DNA from: Moraxellaceae bacterium
GTDB lineage: Bacteria > Pseudomonadota > Gammaproteobacteria > Burkholderiales > Rhodocyclaceae
Assembly: GCA_031119205.1 (NCBI GenBank)
Contig: JAVHYF010000005.1
Span: forward strand, 7,260 to 71,259
Reading direction: 5' to 3'
Length of the DNA: 64,000 nt
Shown here: one piece after another, positions 1 through 11,405 of the stretch
How the letters are laid out: each line of letters starts with the position of its first letter
Position numbering within the stretch: position 1 is the stretch's first letter
The notes under the pieces: generated by a model
The model's database searches: none
Told to the model about the DNA's origin: nothing
What the model saw: only the letters and a program-made list of their open reading frames with translations
Program-made: the position numbers and the translations under genes

Positions 1-927
1 CCAATCGTAGTCAAACGCATCAAGAAGGGCGGCGGTGGCGCCCACGGTGGTGCGTGGAAGATTGCCTATGCCGACTTCGTGACGGCGATGATGGCCTTCT
101 TCCTGCTCATGTGGCTGCTGGGCTCGACCACCAAGGGCGATCTCAAGGGCATCCAGGACTACTTCCAGAATCCGCTGAAGCTCTCGCTGGAAGGCGGCCC
201 GGGTTCCGGCTCGGCTACGTCTGCGGTGGAGGGTGGAGGCAAGGACCTCACCCGTTCGGTGGGCGAGGTGGCCAACAGCACCTTCCAGGAGGCGCGCAAG
301 CTCACCAAGGTGCATACCGCGCCCCAGCAGACCGAGGAAGAGCGCCAGAAGGAACGCGCGATGCTGCAGGACCTGAAGGGCAAGATCGAAGCGCTGATCG
401 AGGCCAACCCGAACCTGCGCCAGTTCAAGAACCAGCTGCTCATCGATCTGACGTCTGACGGTCTGCGCCTGCAGATCGTCGATGAACAGAACCGGCCGAT
501 GTTCGACACCGCGAGTGCCACGCTCAAGCCCTACACGAGCGAAATCCTGCGCGCCATCGGTGCGGTACTGAACCAGGTGGAAAACCGCCTCAGCATCACC
601 GGTCACACCGATGCCTCGCGATACTCCGGCGATGGCAGCGGGTTCACCAACTGGGAGCTGTCTGCCAACCGGGCCAATGCCTGCCGACGCGAGCTGGTGG
701 TCGGTGGCATCGGTGACACCAAGGTGATGCGCGTCGTGGGGCTGGCCTCCACGATCCCGCTGGATCGCAACGATCCATATAGCGCCATCAACCGCCGCAT
801 CAGCATCATCGTGCTGAATCGCAAGGCGGAAGAAAACCTGCTGAATGAAGGGCAGGAGCTGGATGTCGGCACCGGCCAGCCTCTCCAGGCTGAAGAACTG
901 CGCGAAGCTGCGCCAGTTCCCCGCTGA
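1..927 (+). CDS. motB: Flagellar motor protein MotB (5' truncated by window edge)
   Basis: Frame 1 is open from base 1 (PIVVKRIKKGGGGAHGGAWKIAYADFVTAMMAFFLLMWLLG), the MotB N-terminal plug/TM motif, followed by an OmpA-like domain (LSITGHTDAS). Confidence 0.95.
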   Translation, partial: PIVVKRIKKGGGGAHGGAWKIAYADFVTAMMAFFLLMWLLGSTTKGDLKGIQDYFQNPLKLSLEGGPGSGSATSAVEGGGKDLTRSVGEVANSTFQEARKLTKVHTAPQQTEEERQKERAMLQDLKGKIEALIEANPNLRQFKNQLLIDLTSDGLRLQIVDEQNRPMFDTASATLKPYTSEILRAIGAVLNQVENRLSITGHTDASRYSGDGSGFTNWELSANRANACRRELVVGGIGDTKVMRVVGLASTIPLDRNDPYSAINRRISIIVLNRKAEENLLNEGQELDVGTGQPLQAEELREAAPVPR

Positions 928-1130
928 CCCTCACCGTCTTTCACGCAATCTCCACGGGACTGGCTGGCGATTGGCCACTGCTGGTCATACCAGTCCCGTA
1001 AGCACATCTGTCCCGGTCGCCTGCGCGATCTAGTCCTTTCGTCATACGCTCTTCTGGGCAGGTTCCGCCGGTCCGCCATATTCCATGCGGGTCTTCGGAG
1101 GCGTCCTTCTGCGCATTCCATGTTGCCTGT

Positions 1131-1157
1131 TCAAGTTGAAATGGTGATCGACGATAT
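1131..1157 (+). promoter_or_regulatory. Candidate sigma-28 (FliA) promoter, TCAAGTTG-N11-GACGATAT
   Basis: Close to TCAAGTTT/TAAAGTTT-N11/12-GCCGATAA; about 47 bp upstream of the MCP start at 1204. Confidence 0.55.
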
Positions 1158-1203
1158 CCCTATTGCATCAGGTGGGGAGGCATTCGAGGCAGGAGGTTAG
1201 GCA

Positions 1204-2400
1204 ATGCAGACGTGGGCGACGGGTTGGAAGAGTCTGGTCCTGGCAGCGGGATGGAGCGTAGTGCTTCCGCTCGTGCTGTTGTCCTTCGCTGCGATACGCG
1301 CCTCGCTGCCCGCCAGCTGGCTGGTCGCGCTGGCAGCCGCCGCGCCATGGGTGTGGCTGGCGCTGCGCACTGACCGTGGGACAAGCGCTTCTGTCCCAGC
1401 GGGCACGCCGGATGACGTCGGGATTCAGGCGGGGCTCTCCGATTTCCTCAGCCATTGCACGCGCGAATTCGGCCGATTGCTCACGGCCAACCGCGAGGAC
1501 ACCGTGCGCGTCCAGACCTTGCTGACCCAGGCCATCGCCCAGCTCACGACCAGCTTCAGCGGCATGAACGAACAGACCCGTGCGCAGCAGCGCCTCGCGG
1601 TCGATATGGCGAGCGGGCAAGGTGATGGGGCGACCGTTCAGATCGACGTATTCATGTCGCATGCGTCTGAAGCCATGCAACGGATCGTCGATAGCGTCGT
1701 CGAGAACAGCCGCCTCGGACAAAGCCTGGTGGGCTTGACCGAGAACATCGCGGAGCGCGCCCGCCAGGTGGAATCGATCCTCGGTGAGATCGGTGCCATC
1801 TCCAAGCAGACCAATCTGCTTGCGCTCAATGCCGCCATCGAGGCCGCCCGCGCCGGTGAGACCGGGCGGGGATTTGCCGTCGTGGCCGACGAGGTGCGCG
1901 AGCTGTCGAACCGTACTACCCAATTCTCGCAGCAGATCTCGAATGTCATGGGGCAGATGCGCGCCGTGGTGGGCGAGACCGAGACCGCCATCCGGCGGAT
2001 GGCCTCGCAGGACATGAGTTTTGCCGTGGAGTCCAAGACGCGGGTGGAAAGCGTGCTGGGCGAGATCGAGCATATCCACCAGCAGCGCAATGCAGGGCTG
2101 GAGCGAATGGGCGAAGCCGCCAATGCGCTGGATGGCGAGGTTGGCCGCGCCATAACGGCCCTGCAGTTCCAGGACATGGTGTCGCAACTGCTGACCCACA
2201 TGGACAAGCGCGTGGTCTTGCTGGATGGCGCCCTGCAGGACATGCAGCGCCTGGCGGGCCAGCTTGGCGGCGTCGAGGCGGCAGTTGTGCAGAAGGAACT
2301 GGCGCAACTCGCGCAGTCCCTGTCCGGCCTGTCGTCCCGCGAGACGGCGACGCCCGTGTTGCAGACCGCGATGGCACGCGGCGACGTCGAACTTTTCTAG
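1204..2400 (+). CDS. Methyl-accepting chemotaxis protein, short, with N-terminal TM hairpin and no large periplasmic domain
   Basis: Two N-terminal hydrophobic segments; MCP signalling hairpin ([38 protein letters not shown]). Confidence 0.9.
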   Translation: MQTWATGWKSLVLAAGWSVVLPLVLLSFAAIRASLPASWLVALAAAAPWVWLALRTDRGTSASVPAGTPDDVGIQAGLSDFLSHCTREFGRLLTANREDTVRVQTLLTQAIAQLTTSFSGMNEQTRAQQRLAVDMASGQGDGATVQIDVFMSHASEAMQRIVDSVVENSRLGQSLVGLTENIAERARQVESILGEIGAISKQTNLLALNAAIEAARAGETGRGFAVVADEVRELSNRTTQFSQQISNVMGQMRAVVGETETAIRRMASQDMSFAVESKTRVESVLGEIEHIHQQRNAGLERMGEAANALDGEVGRAITALQFQDMVSQLLTHMDKRVVLLDGALQDMQRLAGQLGGVEAAVVQKELAQLAQSLSGLSSRETATPVLQTAMARGDVELF

Positions 2401-2411
2401 GAGAGAACGAG

Positions 2412-2777
2412 ATGGCGAAGACCGTACTGACTGTCGATGACTCCGCCTCCATCCGCCAGATGGTGTCCTTCACCCTCAAGGGTGCTGGCTACGACGTGGT
2501 CGAAGCGGTGGACGGCATGGACGGCGTGGAGAAGGCCAAGGGCCGTCCGGTCGATCTGGTGCTGACCGACCAGAACATGCCACGCCTGGATGGCATCTCG
2601 CTGATCAAGACGCTGCGTGGCCTGCCGCAGTACAAGAGCACGCCGATCCTGATGCTGACCACCGAGTCGTCCGACATCATGAAGACGCAAGGCCGCAACG
2701 CCGGTGCGACCGGCTGGTTGGTCAAGCCCTTCGATCCGCAGAAGCTGATCGAAGTCGTCAAGAAAGTCATCGGCTGA
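2412..2777 (+). CDS. cheY: Chemotaxis response regulator CheY
   Basis: Single receiver domain (TVDDSASIRQMV, LTDQNMPRLDG, LVKPFDPQKL). Confidence 0.93.
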   Translation: MAKTVLTVDDSASIRQMVSFTLKGAGYDVVEAVDGMDGVEKAKGRPVDLVLTDQNMPRLDGISLIKTLRGLPQYKSTPILMLTTESSDIMKTQGRNAGATGWLVKPFDPQKLIEVVKKVIG

Positions 2778-2795
2778 CACCCGGGAGGCGCGCCA

Positions 2796-4946
2796 ATGTC
2801 CATCGACATGAGCCGCTTCCACGCCACCTTTTTCGAGGAGGCGCAGGAGCACCTGGGCAGCATGGAGTCCCTCCTGCTGGAGATCGATCTGTCTGCGCCG
2901 GACGCGGAGGCCGTCAACGCCATCTTCCGTGCCGCGCATTCCATCAAGGGATCGGCCGGCACGTTCGGCTTCAATGATCTTGCCGAAGTCACCCACGATC
3001 TTGAGACCCTTCTGGACCTTGTGCGCAAGGGCGAGCGGGCGCTGACCGAGGACATCGTCGACGCTTCGCTGGTGGCCGGCGACGTGCTCAAGAACCTGCT
3101 GGCAGCCCACCAGGGGCAAGGCGAAGCCGACCACGATGCGGCGGAACAGATCCGTGCGCGGCTGGTGCAGCTTGCCGCCAACCCGGGTGCGGGGGCGGAC
3201 ACCAATCCGGTACCCGCCACGACGGCATTGGTGGCCTATCGTCTGCATGCCCACATCAGTGGCGGTGACGCTGCCCGGCTTGCCGAGAACCTGCGCCAGG
3301 AGTTGCTGGCAGTCGGCAGCGTGGAGGAGTTTTCGCTGGATGCCGAAGGCACGCTCACCGTGCTGATCCAGGGAACATCCAGCGCCGAGGAGCTGACGGG
3401 CATTCTCGATTACGTAGCGGATACTGGTAGCGTGCGCGTGTCCGCGATAGCGACAGCGAGCATGCCGACGGCCGTGGCCGAGACGGCCGCCGGTGATGAC
3501 GACCCGGATGGTGCTTTCGGTTTCTTCGCGCCGCTGGACGACGCGAACGACGTTGCTACGGGTGAGCCGGTGGTTGCCACCCAGTCGTCCGGATTCGAAG
3601 CCGACGATGGCTCGTTCGGGCTTTTCGATGTCAGCAGCTTGCCGGCCCAACAGGCGATGGCGCAGCCTGCGGGCGTCGCGACGACCAGCGCCCGGCCGGT
3701 TGCCGATGCCGCACCTGCTGCCAGGGCAGAACAGAAGGGCGCCGGCGCGGCCGCGAAGGCAGCACCCGACAGCTCGATCCGCGTCAGCGTCGAGAAGGTG
3801 GACCAGATGATCAATCTGGTGGGGGAGCTGGTCATCACGCAGGCGATGCTGGCCCAGGCTGCGGCCGATGTGGACCCGCAGTTGCACGAGCGCCTGCTCA
3901 ACGGCATCGGTCAGCTTGCACGCAACACGCGCGACCTGCAGGAGTCGGTGATGTCGGTGCGCATGTTGCCGATCTCCACCGTGTTCTCGCGCTTCCCGCG
4001 ACTGGTGCGCGACCTGTCGCAGAAGCTCGGCAAGAAGGTGCAGCTCATCATGACCGGCGAGCACACCGAATTGGACAAAACCCTGGTCGAGCGCATCACC
4101 GATCCGCTGACCCATCTGGTGCGCAACAGCCTGGACCACGGCATCGAGTCGCCCGAGGCGCGCGCGGCAGCGCAGAAGACCGAGATGGGCACGCTCATGC
4201 TGCGGGCCTATCACCAGAGCGGCAACATCGTCATCGAGGTGTCCGACGACGGTGGTGGCCTGCATCGCGAGCGCATCCTTGCCAAGGCGCGTGAGCGCGG
4301 CCTGCCGGTGCACGACAACATGAGCGACCAGGATGTCTGGATGCTCATCTTCGAGCCCGGCTTCTCCACCGCCGCGGCAGTCACCGATGTGTCCGGTCGT
4401 GGTGTCGGCATGGACGTGGTGAAACGCAACATCGCTGCCATGAACGGGCGCGTCGAGCTGGACTCTGTCGCTGGCGTAGGCACGCGCGTCACCGTTCGCC
4501 TGCCGCTGACGCTCGCGATTCTCGATGGCATGTCGGTGGCCGTGGGTGACGAGACTTACATCATTCCGCTGGACTACGTCGTCGAGTCGCTGCAGGCCAC
4601 ACCGACGATGGTCAAGAGCGTGTCCGGTCGCGAGTGCCTGATCCAGATCCGCGGCGAGTACCTGCCTGTCATCGGTCTGCGCGAGCAGTTCCGGGTGCCC
4701 GGCGAAGGGCCCGGATTCAGCGAGGGGATCATGGTCGTTCTGGAGAGCGATGGCACCAAGGCCGCGCTGTTCGTCGACGCGCTGATCGGCCAGCACCAGG
4801 TGGTGATCAAGAGCCTGGAGGCGAACTACCACCGGGTCCTCGGCGTGGCCGGCGCGACCATCATGGGTGATGGTCGCGTGGCACTGATCGTGGACGCCGC
4901 GGCGATGGTCAACCTGGTGCGGCGCAGCCTGCCGGTGGCGGCCTGA
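2796..4946 (+). CDS. cheA: Chemotaxis histidine kinase CheA (first copy)
   Basis: Hpt motif AAHSIKGSAGTFGF, ATPase motifs LVRNSLDHGIE and GRGVGMDVVKRNI, C-terminal CheW-like domain. Confidence 0.95.
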   Translation: MSIDMSRFHATFFEEAQEHLGSMESLLLEIDLSAPDAEAVNAIFRAAHSIKGSAGTFGFNDLAEVTHDLETLLDLVRKGERALTEDIVDASLVAGDVLKNLLAAHQGQGEADHDAAEQIRARLVQLAANPGAGADTNPVPATTALVAYRLHAHISGGDAARLAENLRQELLAVGSVEEFSLDAEGTLTVLIQGTSSAEELTGILDYVADTGSVRVSAIATASMPTAVAETAAGDDDPDGAFGFFAPLDDANDVATGEPVVATQSSGFEADDGSFGLFDVSSLPAQQAMAQPAGVATTSARPVADAAPAARAEQKGAGAAAKAAPDSSIRVSVEKVDQMINLVGELVITQAMLAQAAADVDPQLHERLLNGIGQLARNTRDLQESVMSVRMLPISTVFSRFPRLVRDLSQKLGKKVQLIMTGEHTELDKTLVERITDPLTHLVRNSLDHGIESPEARAAAQKTEMGTLMLRAYHQSGNIVIEVSDDGGGLHRERILAKARERGLPVHDNMSDQDVWMLIFEPGFSTAAAVTDVSGRGVGMDVVKRNIAAMNGRVELDSVAGVGTRVTVRLPLTLAILDGMSVAVGDETYIIPLDYVVESLQATPTMVKSVSGRECLIQIRGEYLPVIGLREQFRVPGEGPGFSEGIMVVLESDGTKAALFVDALIGQHQVVIKSLEANYHRVLGVAGATIMGDGRVALIVDAAAMVNLVRRSLPVAA

Positions 4947-4990
4947 TCAGGTGGTGGACGATACAGCGGACAGGACAGGAGGAACGCAGG

Positions 4991-5494
4991 ATGCTGCAGC
5001 TGCATGAAACGGGACAGGCGACGAGCACCGGCGACAGCGCGGGCGGGAGCGACTACCTGACCTTCTCGCTGGGTGAGGAGGAGTACGCCATCGACATCCT
5101 GAAGGTGCAGGAGATCCGCGGTTACGACGCGGTGACGCGGATCGCCAATGCGCCGGAGTTCATAAAGGGTGTCATCAACCTGCGCGGCATCATCGTGCCC
5201 ATCGTCGACCTGCGCATCAAGTTCGGTGTCGGCAAGGTGGAATACACGCCTTTCACCGTGGTGATCATCCTCAACGTGGGGACCCGCGTGGTCGGTATGG
5301 TGGTGGACGGCGTGTCCGACGTGCTCACCTTGCCGGACGGCGAGGTACGACCGGTGCCGGAGTTCTCGTCGTCGGTCGGCGCGGAATACATAGCCGGGCT
5401 GGCTTCACTGGAGTCCCGCATGCTGATCGTGCTGGACATCGCCCGGATGATGAGTTCGGCCGAGATGTGTCTGATCGACCAGTCGGTGCACTAG
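4991..5494 (+). CDS. cheW: Chemotaxis coupling protein CheW
   Basis: DYLTFSLGEEEYAIDILKVQEIRGY...FIKGVINLRGIIVPIVDLR. Confidence 0.95.
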   Translation: MLQLHETGQATSTGDSAGGSDYLTFSLGEEEYAIDILKVQEIRGYDAVTRIANAPEFIKGVINLRGIIVPIVDLRIKFGVGKVEYTPFTVVIILNVGTRVVGMVVDGVSDVLTLPDGEVRPVPEFSSSVGAEYIAGLASLESRMLIVLDIARMMSSAEMCLIDQSVH

Positions 5495-5596
5495 GCCATA
5501 GGCCCTGGGCCCGGCATACCGCAACAGCAAGCAACAAGCAGCGAACGAACAGCGTCAGTACGAACCACGCAGTCATCGAAAAGCCGGGAGGCAAGC

Positions 5597-8461
5597 ATGC
5601 GTACCAATCTGCCCGTGACCCAACGCGAGTATCCGCTCACCGCGGACACGATGATCGTCTCCAAGACCGACACCAAGGGACGCATCACCTACGTCAACCG
5701 CGACTTCATCGATGTCAGCGGCTTCACCGAGGCCGAGTTGATCGGCCAGCCGCACAACATCGTGCGGCACCCCGACATGCCACCCGCGGCGTTCGAGGAC
5801 TTGTGGAACACCCTGAAGGACGGCAAGCCGTGGATCGGTCTCGTCAAGAACCGTTGCAAGAACGGCGACCACTACTGGGTGGAAGCGCACGCCACGCCGA
5901 TCTGGGAAGGTGGCGTGGTCAGTGGCTACATGTCAGTGCGCCGTACCGCGACGCGCGAACAGGTGGAGTACGGCGAACGCATCTACCGGGAGATCCGCGA
6001 AGGTCAGGCCAAGGGCGTGGCGGTGTCGCAAGGTGCGGTGGTGAACGCCCGCCGCCACTGGTGGCAAAAACAGGCAGGCCGCTTTGGCCTGCGTGCCCAG
6101 TTCGGCATCGGCTTCGGCTTGCTGGCCGCGGTGGCGCTGGTGGTAGCCGGCCTGGCGATCCGTCAGGTCAGCCAGCTTGGCGAGGCAGGAGGGGCCTTTG
6201 TTCCGCAGCACTTCTCACCGATGGTGCATGTCGTCGCGGCGCATGGCGAGCTGATCCACGCGCGTGACGAGATCGTGCAGGGTTTGCAGCATGCACCGCG
6301 TGTCCAGTCCGCGAGCCATGCCCACCCGCTGGCCGACCACCTTGCGGCGTTTGACCGGGCCATGGCGACCGCCGACATCCGTTGGGGAGAGTACCTGAAG
6401 AGACCGGGCGGCGTTCCTGCAGAGCTCCAGTCCGTTCAGACCGCCTACGAGCAACGGCGCCAGCAACTGCGTACGCTCCTGAAGCAGGGGCGTGACGCCC
6501 TGGAGGCTGGCCGCTTCGATGATGCGCAGCGTGTATGGCAGGGCAGCATCGTGCCGGCCGCGGCGGCTTTCGACGTGTCGGTCGGACGACTGATCGATGG
6601 CGAGCGCGTGGTGGCCAATGCCCATGCGATCGCCATTTCCGATGGGCTTGCGGGTACGCGCAATGGTTTGCTGCTTGGAGGCGTGATCGCGATAGCGCTC
6701 GCCGCGGGGCTGACCTTGCTGTTCGCCCGTCGCTTCGTGCCGCCGCTGAAGAAGGCGATCACCATCTTCCGCAACATCGCGCAGGGCAACTATGACGGTC
6801 GGGTGCAGATCAATCGGGGCGACGAGGTGGGTGACGTGCTGCGCGCGCTGGAGTCCATGCAGATCAAGCTGGGCTTCGACGTGGCCGAAGCCGACCGTCA
6901 GGCCGAGGAGACACAGCGCATCAAGATCGGTCTGGACAACGTGGCCACCAACGTGATGATTGCGGATCGTGACCTCAACATCATCTATATGAACCGTGCC
7001 ATCGGCCAGATGTTTGCCGATGCCGAGTCGGACATCCGTCGCGATCTGCCCAACTTCTCGGTGGCGACGCTGCAAGGTGCCAACATCGACGTCTTCCACA
7101 AGAACCCGGCCCACCAGCGCCGCATGCTGGCGGACCTGAAGGCCACCCACAAGGCGCAGATCGTCATGGGAGGCCGCACTTTCTCGCTCACCGTGACGCC
7201 CGCTTTCACCGACAAGCAGGAGCGCATCGGCACGGCGGTGGAATGGGTGGACCGCACTGCCGAGGTGGCGGCCGAGCGCGAGATCGCAGCGCTGATCGCC
7301 GCCGCGGCTGACGGTGACTTCAGCCAGCGACTGGGCGTCGAGGGGCGCAGCGGCTTCTTCCTGCAACTGGCCGAGGGCATGAACCGCCTGGTCGAGAGCG
7401 TCGCGGCGAGCCTGGAGGATCTGGGCCGTGTGCTGAATGCGATTGCCCAGGGCGACCTCACCAAGCAGATCACCGCTGAGTACGGTGGCACGCTGGGACA
7501 GATCAAGCAGGACACCAATGCGACGGTGGGGCGCCTGCGCGAAGTGGTTGCCAGCATCCAGGAGGCGGTTGCCGCGGTGGGTACGGCTTCCGGCGAGATC
7601 GCTTCAGGCAATGCGGACCTGTCCTCCCGTACCGAGGCACAGGCCAGCAGCCTGGAAGAAACTGCCTCCAGCATGGAGGAACTGAATGCCACGGTGCGGC
7701 AGAACGCCACCAACGCCAGCGAGGCGCAGCAACTCGCGACCAGTTCCAACGCGGTGGCGCAGCAGGGCGGCGAGATGGTGCGGCAGGTGGTGGAGACCAT
7801 CCAGTCCATCCAGCAGTCCAGCAAGAAGATCGCCGACATCATCGGCGTCATCGACTCGATTGCCTTCCAGACCAACATCCTGGCCCTGAACGCCGCGGTG
7901 GAGGCTGCCCGTGCCGGTGAGCAAGGCCGCGGTTTCGCGGTGGTGGCGACCGAAGTGCGCAGCCTGGCCCAGCGCAGTGCCCAGGCCGCACGCGAGATCA
8001 AGACCCTGATTGCGGAGAGTGTGACCCGTGTCGATGACGGCGTAGCCCTGGTGCAGGAGGCCGGCGGCACCATCGGTGGCCTGGTCGAGCGCTTCCAGTC
8101 GCTGTCATCCCTGGTTTCAGAAATTGCCCAGGCGAGCCGTGAACAAGCTGCAGGCATCGAGCAGGTGACCCAGGCGGTCAGCCAGATGGAGGGCGTGACG
8201 CAGCAGAACGCGGCACTGGTGGAGCAGGCGGCGGCCTCGGCCGGCAGCTTAAGCGAGCAATCGCAGACCTTGGCCTCCACGGTTGCGGTGTTCCGGCTGG
8301 AAGCGCCCGCCCAGGGGGCTGAAGTCCGCGAACTGAAGCCACGCGCCGGCAGCCGTCCGGCTACGCGTCGCGAAGCGGCGCCGCGGCCGCCGGTTCGTGC
8401 AGCGGCGCCAGCCCGCAAGGAGCGGGCAGAGGTTGATGAGGATGGCTGGTCGGAGTTCTAG
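5597..8461 (+). CDS. Methyl-accepting chemotaxis protein with Aer-like N-terminal PAS, TM/HAMP region, second PAS and MCP signalling domain
   Basis: PAS motif ([33 protein letters not shown]), second PAS-like segment ([15 protein letters not shown]), MCP hairpin ([38 protein letters not shown]); ends WSEF. Confidence 0.92.
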   Translation: MRTNLPVTQREYPLTADTMIVSKTDTKGRITYVNRDFIDVSGFTEAELIGQPHNIVRHPDMPPAAFEDLWNTLKDGKPWIGLVKNRCKNGDHYWVEAHATPIWEGGVVSGYMSVRRTATREQVEYGERIYREIREGQAKGVAVSQGAVVNARRHWWQKQAGRFGLRAQFGIGFGLLAAVALVVAGLAIRQVSQLGEAGGAFVPQHFSPMVHVVAAHGELIHARDEIVQGLQHAPRVQSASHAHPLADHLAAFDRAMATADIRWGEYLKRPGGVPAELQSVQTAYEQRRQQLRTLLKQGRDALEAGRFDDAQRVWQGSIVPAAAAFDVSVGRLIDGERVVANAHAIAISDGLAGTRNGLLLGGVIAIALAAGLTLLFARRFVPPLKKAITIFRNIAQGNYDGRVQINRGDEVGDVLRALESMQIKLGFDVAEADRQAEETQRIKIGLDNVATNVMIADRDLNIIYMNRAIGQMFADAESDIRRDLPNFSVATLQGANIDVFHKNPAHQRRMLADLKATHKAQIVMGGRTFSLTVTPAFTDKQERIGTAVEWVDRTAEVAAEREIAALIAAAADGDFSQRLGVEGRSGFFLQLAEGMNRLVESVAASLEDLGRVLNAIAQGDLTKQITAEYGGTLGQIKQDTNATVGRLREVVASIQEAVAAVGTASGEIASGNADLSSRTEAQASSLEETASSMEELNATVRQNATNASEAQQLATSSNAVAQQGGEMVRQVVETIQSIQQSSKKIADIIGVIDSIAFQTNILALNAAVEAARAGEQGRGFAVVATEVRSLAQRSAQAAREIKTLIAESVTRVDDGVALVQEAGGTIGGLVERFQSLSSLVSEIAQASREQAAGIEQVTQAVSQMEGVTQQNAALVEQAAASAGSLSEQSQTLASTVAVFRLEAPAQGAEVRELKPRAGSRPATRREAAPRPPVRAAAPARKERAEVDEDGWSEF

Positions 8462-8541
8462 GACACGACTGGCATGGATGACAGGCGTACCGGGAGCGGA
8501 TTTCCCGCCAACGGACGTATTGAGCAAGGAGCAGGCAGGGC

Positions 8542-9567
8542 ATGGCATTCGACAAACCGGTGACGTCTTCGGGCAAGCTTCCGCCCGGCACGGGCAGCTC
8601 GACGGCAGCGGGTAGCGCCGCACGCAGTCCAGCCACGGCTACGCCGCCGCGTCCGGACCGGCCGCGCCTGAGTCCGGACGATCTGCGCCGTGCGCAACAA
8701 GGCGCGATGGATTCGTTGCGCAAGATCGACACCGGTACGCGGGAGTTCGCTTTCACTGCGGCGGACTTCGAACGCGTCCGTGCGCTCATCTACAAGCAGG
8801 CCGGCATTTCGCTGTCACCCGTCAAGCAGGACATGGTCTACAGCCGCCTGGCGCGACGCCTGCGCGGCAAGGGCATGAAGACCTTTTCGGAGTACCTGGA
8901 CGCGCTGGAGAAGGGCGGTGATCCGGCCGAGCGGGAGGCCTTCGTCAACGCCCTGACTACCAACCTCACGTCCTTCTTCCGCGAGGCGCATCACTTCGAC
9001 ATCCTCAACAACCACCTGCGCGGCATCGCTGAAAAGCGGCCGATCAAGATCTGGTGTTGCGCAGCATCGACCGGTGAAGAGCCGTACTCACTGGCGATCA
9101 CTGCCTGTGAAGCCTTCGGCGGGCTGACCCCGCCGGTGCAGATCACCGCGTCGGACCTGGACACCAATGTGCTGGCCCACGGGCAACGTGCCGTCTACGG
9201 CATGGACCGCGTGGAGCGGCTGGAGCAGGACCGCCTGCAGCGCTACTTCCTGCGCGGTACGGGTGACCAGGACGGCTTCGTGCGCGTGCGGCCCGAGCTG
9301 CAGCGCCTGATCAACTTCCGGCAGATCAACCTGCTGGACAAGAGCTACCCGGTGCAAGGCCCGTTCGATGCGATCTTCTGCCGCAACGTGATGATCTACT
9401 TCGACAAACCGACGCAGTACCAGATCCTCGAAAAGTTCGTCCCCCTGCTGCGGCCCGAAGGCCTGCTGTTCGCAGGGCACTCCGAGAACTTCATCCACGC
9501 CGCCAATCTGTTCCGCTCGATGGGAAGAACGGTCTATGCACGCGCGGACGCCGCCGCCCGGAAGTAG
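8542..9567 (+). CDS. cheR: Chemotaxis protein methyltransferase CheR
   Basis: LTTNLTSFFREAHHF, IWCCAASTGEEPYSLAI, IFCRNVMIYFD. Confidence 0.95.
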   Translation: MAFDKPVTSSGKLPPGTGSSTAAGSAARSPATATPPRPDRPRLSPDDLRRAQQGAMDSLRKIDTGTREFAFTAADFERVRALIYKQAGISLSPVKQDMVYSRLARRLRGKGMKTFSEYLDALEKGGDPAEREAFVNALTTNLTSFFREAHHFDILNNHLRGIAEKRPIKIWCCAASTGEEPYSLAITACEAFGGLTPPVQITASDLDTNVLAHGQRAVYGMDRVERLEQDRLQRYFLRGTGDQDGFVRVRPELQRLINFRQINLLDKSYPVQGPFDAIFCRNVMIYFDKPTQYQILEKFVPLLRPEGLLFAGHSENFIHAANLFRSMGRTVYARADAAARK

Positions 9568-10234
9568 CGTCGCAGGGGCCACGGCGCTTGCAGCATCTCC
9601 AAAGGCTGCGCTCACGTCGGGAAGCGTCCTGGGTATTCGCGATCAGCTTGCCAGCAACCGCTACTTCGACCGTGGCTTCGGCTGCGAAGCCGTCAAGGTG
9701 CTGCCGGGCGAATACTTCGTGACCAGCGAGCAGATGGCGATCGTCACCGTGCTGGGCTCTTGCGTCTCCGCCTGCGTGCGCGACCGTATGCTCGGCGTCG
9801 GTGGCCTCAACCATTTCATGCTGCCGGACGGCACCGTCGGCTGCGACGCCCGGCCGCTGTCCGGCTCGGCGCGCTATGGCGTATTCGCGATGGAGATCCT
9901 CATCAATCACCTCTTGAAGCTCGGAGCACGGCGCGAGCATCTGGAGGCCAAGGTCTTCGGCGGTGGCCATGTCATGGCCAAGCTGGCAGGGTCACAGGTG
10001 GGCGAGCGCAACGCCGAGTTCGTGCTCGACTATCTGCACACCGAGAGGATTCCTCTCGTGGCCGAGGACCTCGGCGACATTTACCCCCGCAAGGTCTATT
10101 TCTTTCCTGCAAGCGGGCGGGTCATGGTCAAGAGGTTGATCGAATTGAAGAACGGCACCGTCATGGATCGCGAGCGTGAGTACGCGCATCGCCTGCACAC
10201 CCAACCCCTGGCAGGGGCGGTGGAACTGTTCTGA
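9536..10234 (+). CDS. cheD: Chemoreceptor glutamine deamidase CheD (overlaps the cheR 3' end)
   Basis: VTVLGSCVSACVRDRMLGVGGLNHFMLP, KVFGGGHVM; start codon inferred. Confidence 0.92.
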   Translation: MHARTPPPGSSVAGATALAASPKAALTSGSVLGIRDQLASNRYFDRGFGCEAVKVLPGEYFVTSEQMAIVTVLGSCVSACVRDRMLGVGGLNHFMLPDGTVGCDARPLSGSARYGVFAMEILINHLLKLGARREHLEAKVFGGGHVMAKLAGSQVGERNAEFVLDYLHTERIPLVAEDLGDIYPRKVYFFPASGRVMVKRLIELKNGTVMDREREYAHRLHTQPLAGAVELF

Positions 10235-10243
10235 GGAAGCCTG

Positions 10244-11353
10244 ATGAAGACCCGGGTGCTCGTGGTGGATGACTCTGCACTGATGCGCGGCATCCTCAGT
10301 GAGTTAATCAATGCTGCGCCCGACCTGGAGGTCGTGGGTACGGCGGGCAGCGCACAGACTGCGCGCGAGGCCATCAAGCAACTGTCGCCGGACGTCCTGA
10401 CCCTGGACGTGGAGATGCCCGGCATGGACGGGCTGGAGTTCCTGGACAAGTTGATGCGGCTGCGCCCGATGCCGGTGATCATGATTTCCGCGCTGACCGA
10501 GCGTGGATCGGAAACCAGCCTGCGCGCCCTTGAGCTGGGAGCGGTGGATGTCATCTCCAAACCACGCTCTGAACCCGTGGCGGGCATGCAGCGTTATGCT
10601 GACGAGATCTGCGACAAGATCCGGGCGGCGCGCCAGTCCCGCCCGCGTGCCACGCCGCGTGTGGAGACCACGGTGGCGCGTGGAGCAACGTCGCCTGCTG
10701 CAGGTGGTGTTGCAGCAAACGGAGGTGCTGCGAATCTCCCCCAGCTGGATGCCCGGACGCTGAACGACAAATATATATATATAGGAGCATCGACCGGCGG
10801 CACCGAGGCCATCAAGGAAGTGCTGACCCAGCTGCCGGCCAGCATGCCGCCCATCCTGATCGTGCAGCACATGCCCGAGATGTTCACCGGCTCCTTTGCA
10901 CGCCGCCTCGACAGCCTGTGCAGGATCCGCGTGAAAGAGGCCGAGGATGGCGAGCGCATCCAGCCCGGCACGGCCTACCTTGCGCCTGGCCACTCCCACT
11001 TGCGGCTGCGACGCACGGGCGCAGGGGCCGTCTGCGAGCTGTCGCGCGACGAACCGGTGAACCGGCACCGTCCTTCTGTCGACGTCTTGTTCGAATCGGC
11101 TGCGCGCTGGAGTGGCAGTCAGGCCTTGGGGGTAATCCTTACCGGCATGGGCAAGGATGGCGCCCGCGGTATGCTCGCCATGCGTCAGGCCGGCGCCTGG
11201 AACATTGCGCAGGACGAGGAAAGCTGTGTAGTCTGGGGCATGCCGCGGGAGGCGACGCTGATTGGTGCAGCGCAGGAGGTCGCCGCCCTGCGGGATATCC
11301 CCACCCGTCTGCTTGCTCGCCTCAAGGGAGAAGGGCGCGGGAGCAACATGTAA
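10244..11353 (+). CDS. cheB: Chemotaxis response regulator protein-glutamate methylesterase CheB
   Basis: Receiver ([13 protein letters not shown]) plus catalytic motifs [24 protein letters not shown]. Confidence 0.95.
   Translation: MKTRVLVVDDSALMRGILSELINAAPDLEVVGTAGSAQTAREAIKQLSPDVLTLDVEMPGMDGLEFLDKLMRLRPMPVIMISALTERGSETSLRALELGAVDVISKPRSEPVAGMQRYADEICDKIRAARQSRPRATPRVETTVARGATSPAAGGVAANGGAANLPQLDARTLNDKYIYIGASTGGTEAIKEVLTQLPASMPPILIVQHMPEMFTGSFARRLDSLCRIRVKEAEDGERIQPGTAYLAPGHSHLRLRRTGAGAVCELSRDEPVNRHRPSVDVLFESAARWSGSQALGVILTGMGKDGARGMLAMRQAGAWNIAQDEESCVVWGMPREATLIGAAQEVAALRDIPTRLLARLKGEGRGSNM
10771..10783. repeat. Alternating AT tract (AT)6A inside cheB
   Basis: aacgacaaATATATATATATAggagca, encoding D-K-Y-I-Y-I-G just before the catalytic Ser loop. 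Confidence 0.95.
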
Positions 11354-11367
11354 AATGCTGACTCACG

Positions 11368-11398
11368 CAGAAGGCCATTCAAGACTTGGCGCCTTCTG
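11368..11398. repeat. 8-bp inverted repeat cagaaggc...gccttctg between cheB and the STAS gene
   Basis: cagaaggc (11368-11375) and gccttctg (11391-11398) are exact reverse complements. Confidence 0.6.
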
Positions 11399-11405
11399 AC
11401 GATAG
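11379..11405 (+). promoter_or_regulatory. Candidate sigma-28 promoter, TCAAGACT-N11-GACGATAG
   Basis: Same architecture as the 1131 site; about 38 bp upstream of the STAS ORF. Confidence 0.45.

Noticed and set aside
2397-4832. 811-aa antisense ORF over cheY-cheA
   Set aside because: Same high-GC antisense artefact; the sense strand encodes unmistakable CheY and CheA.
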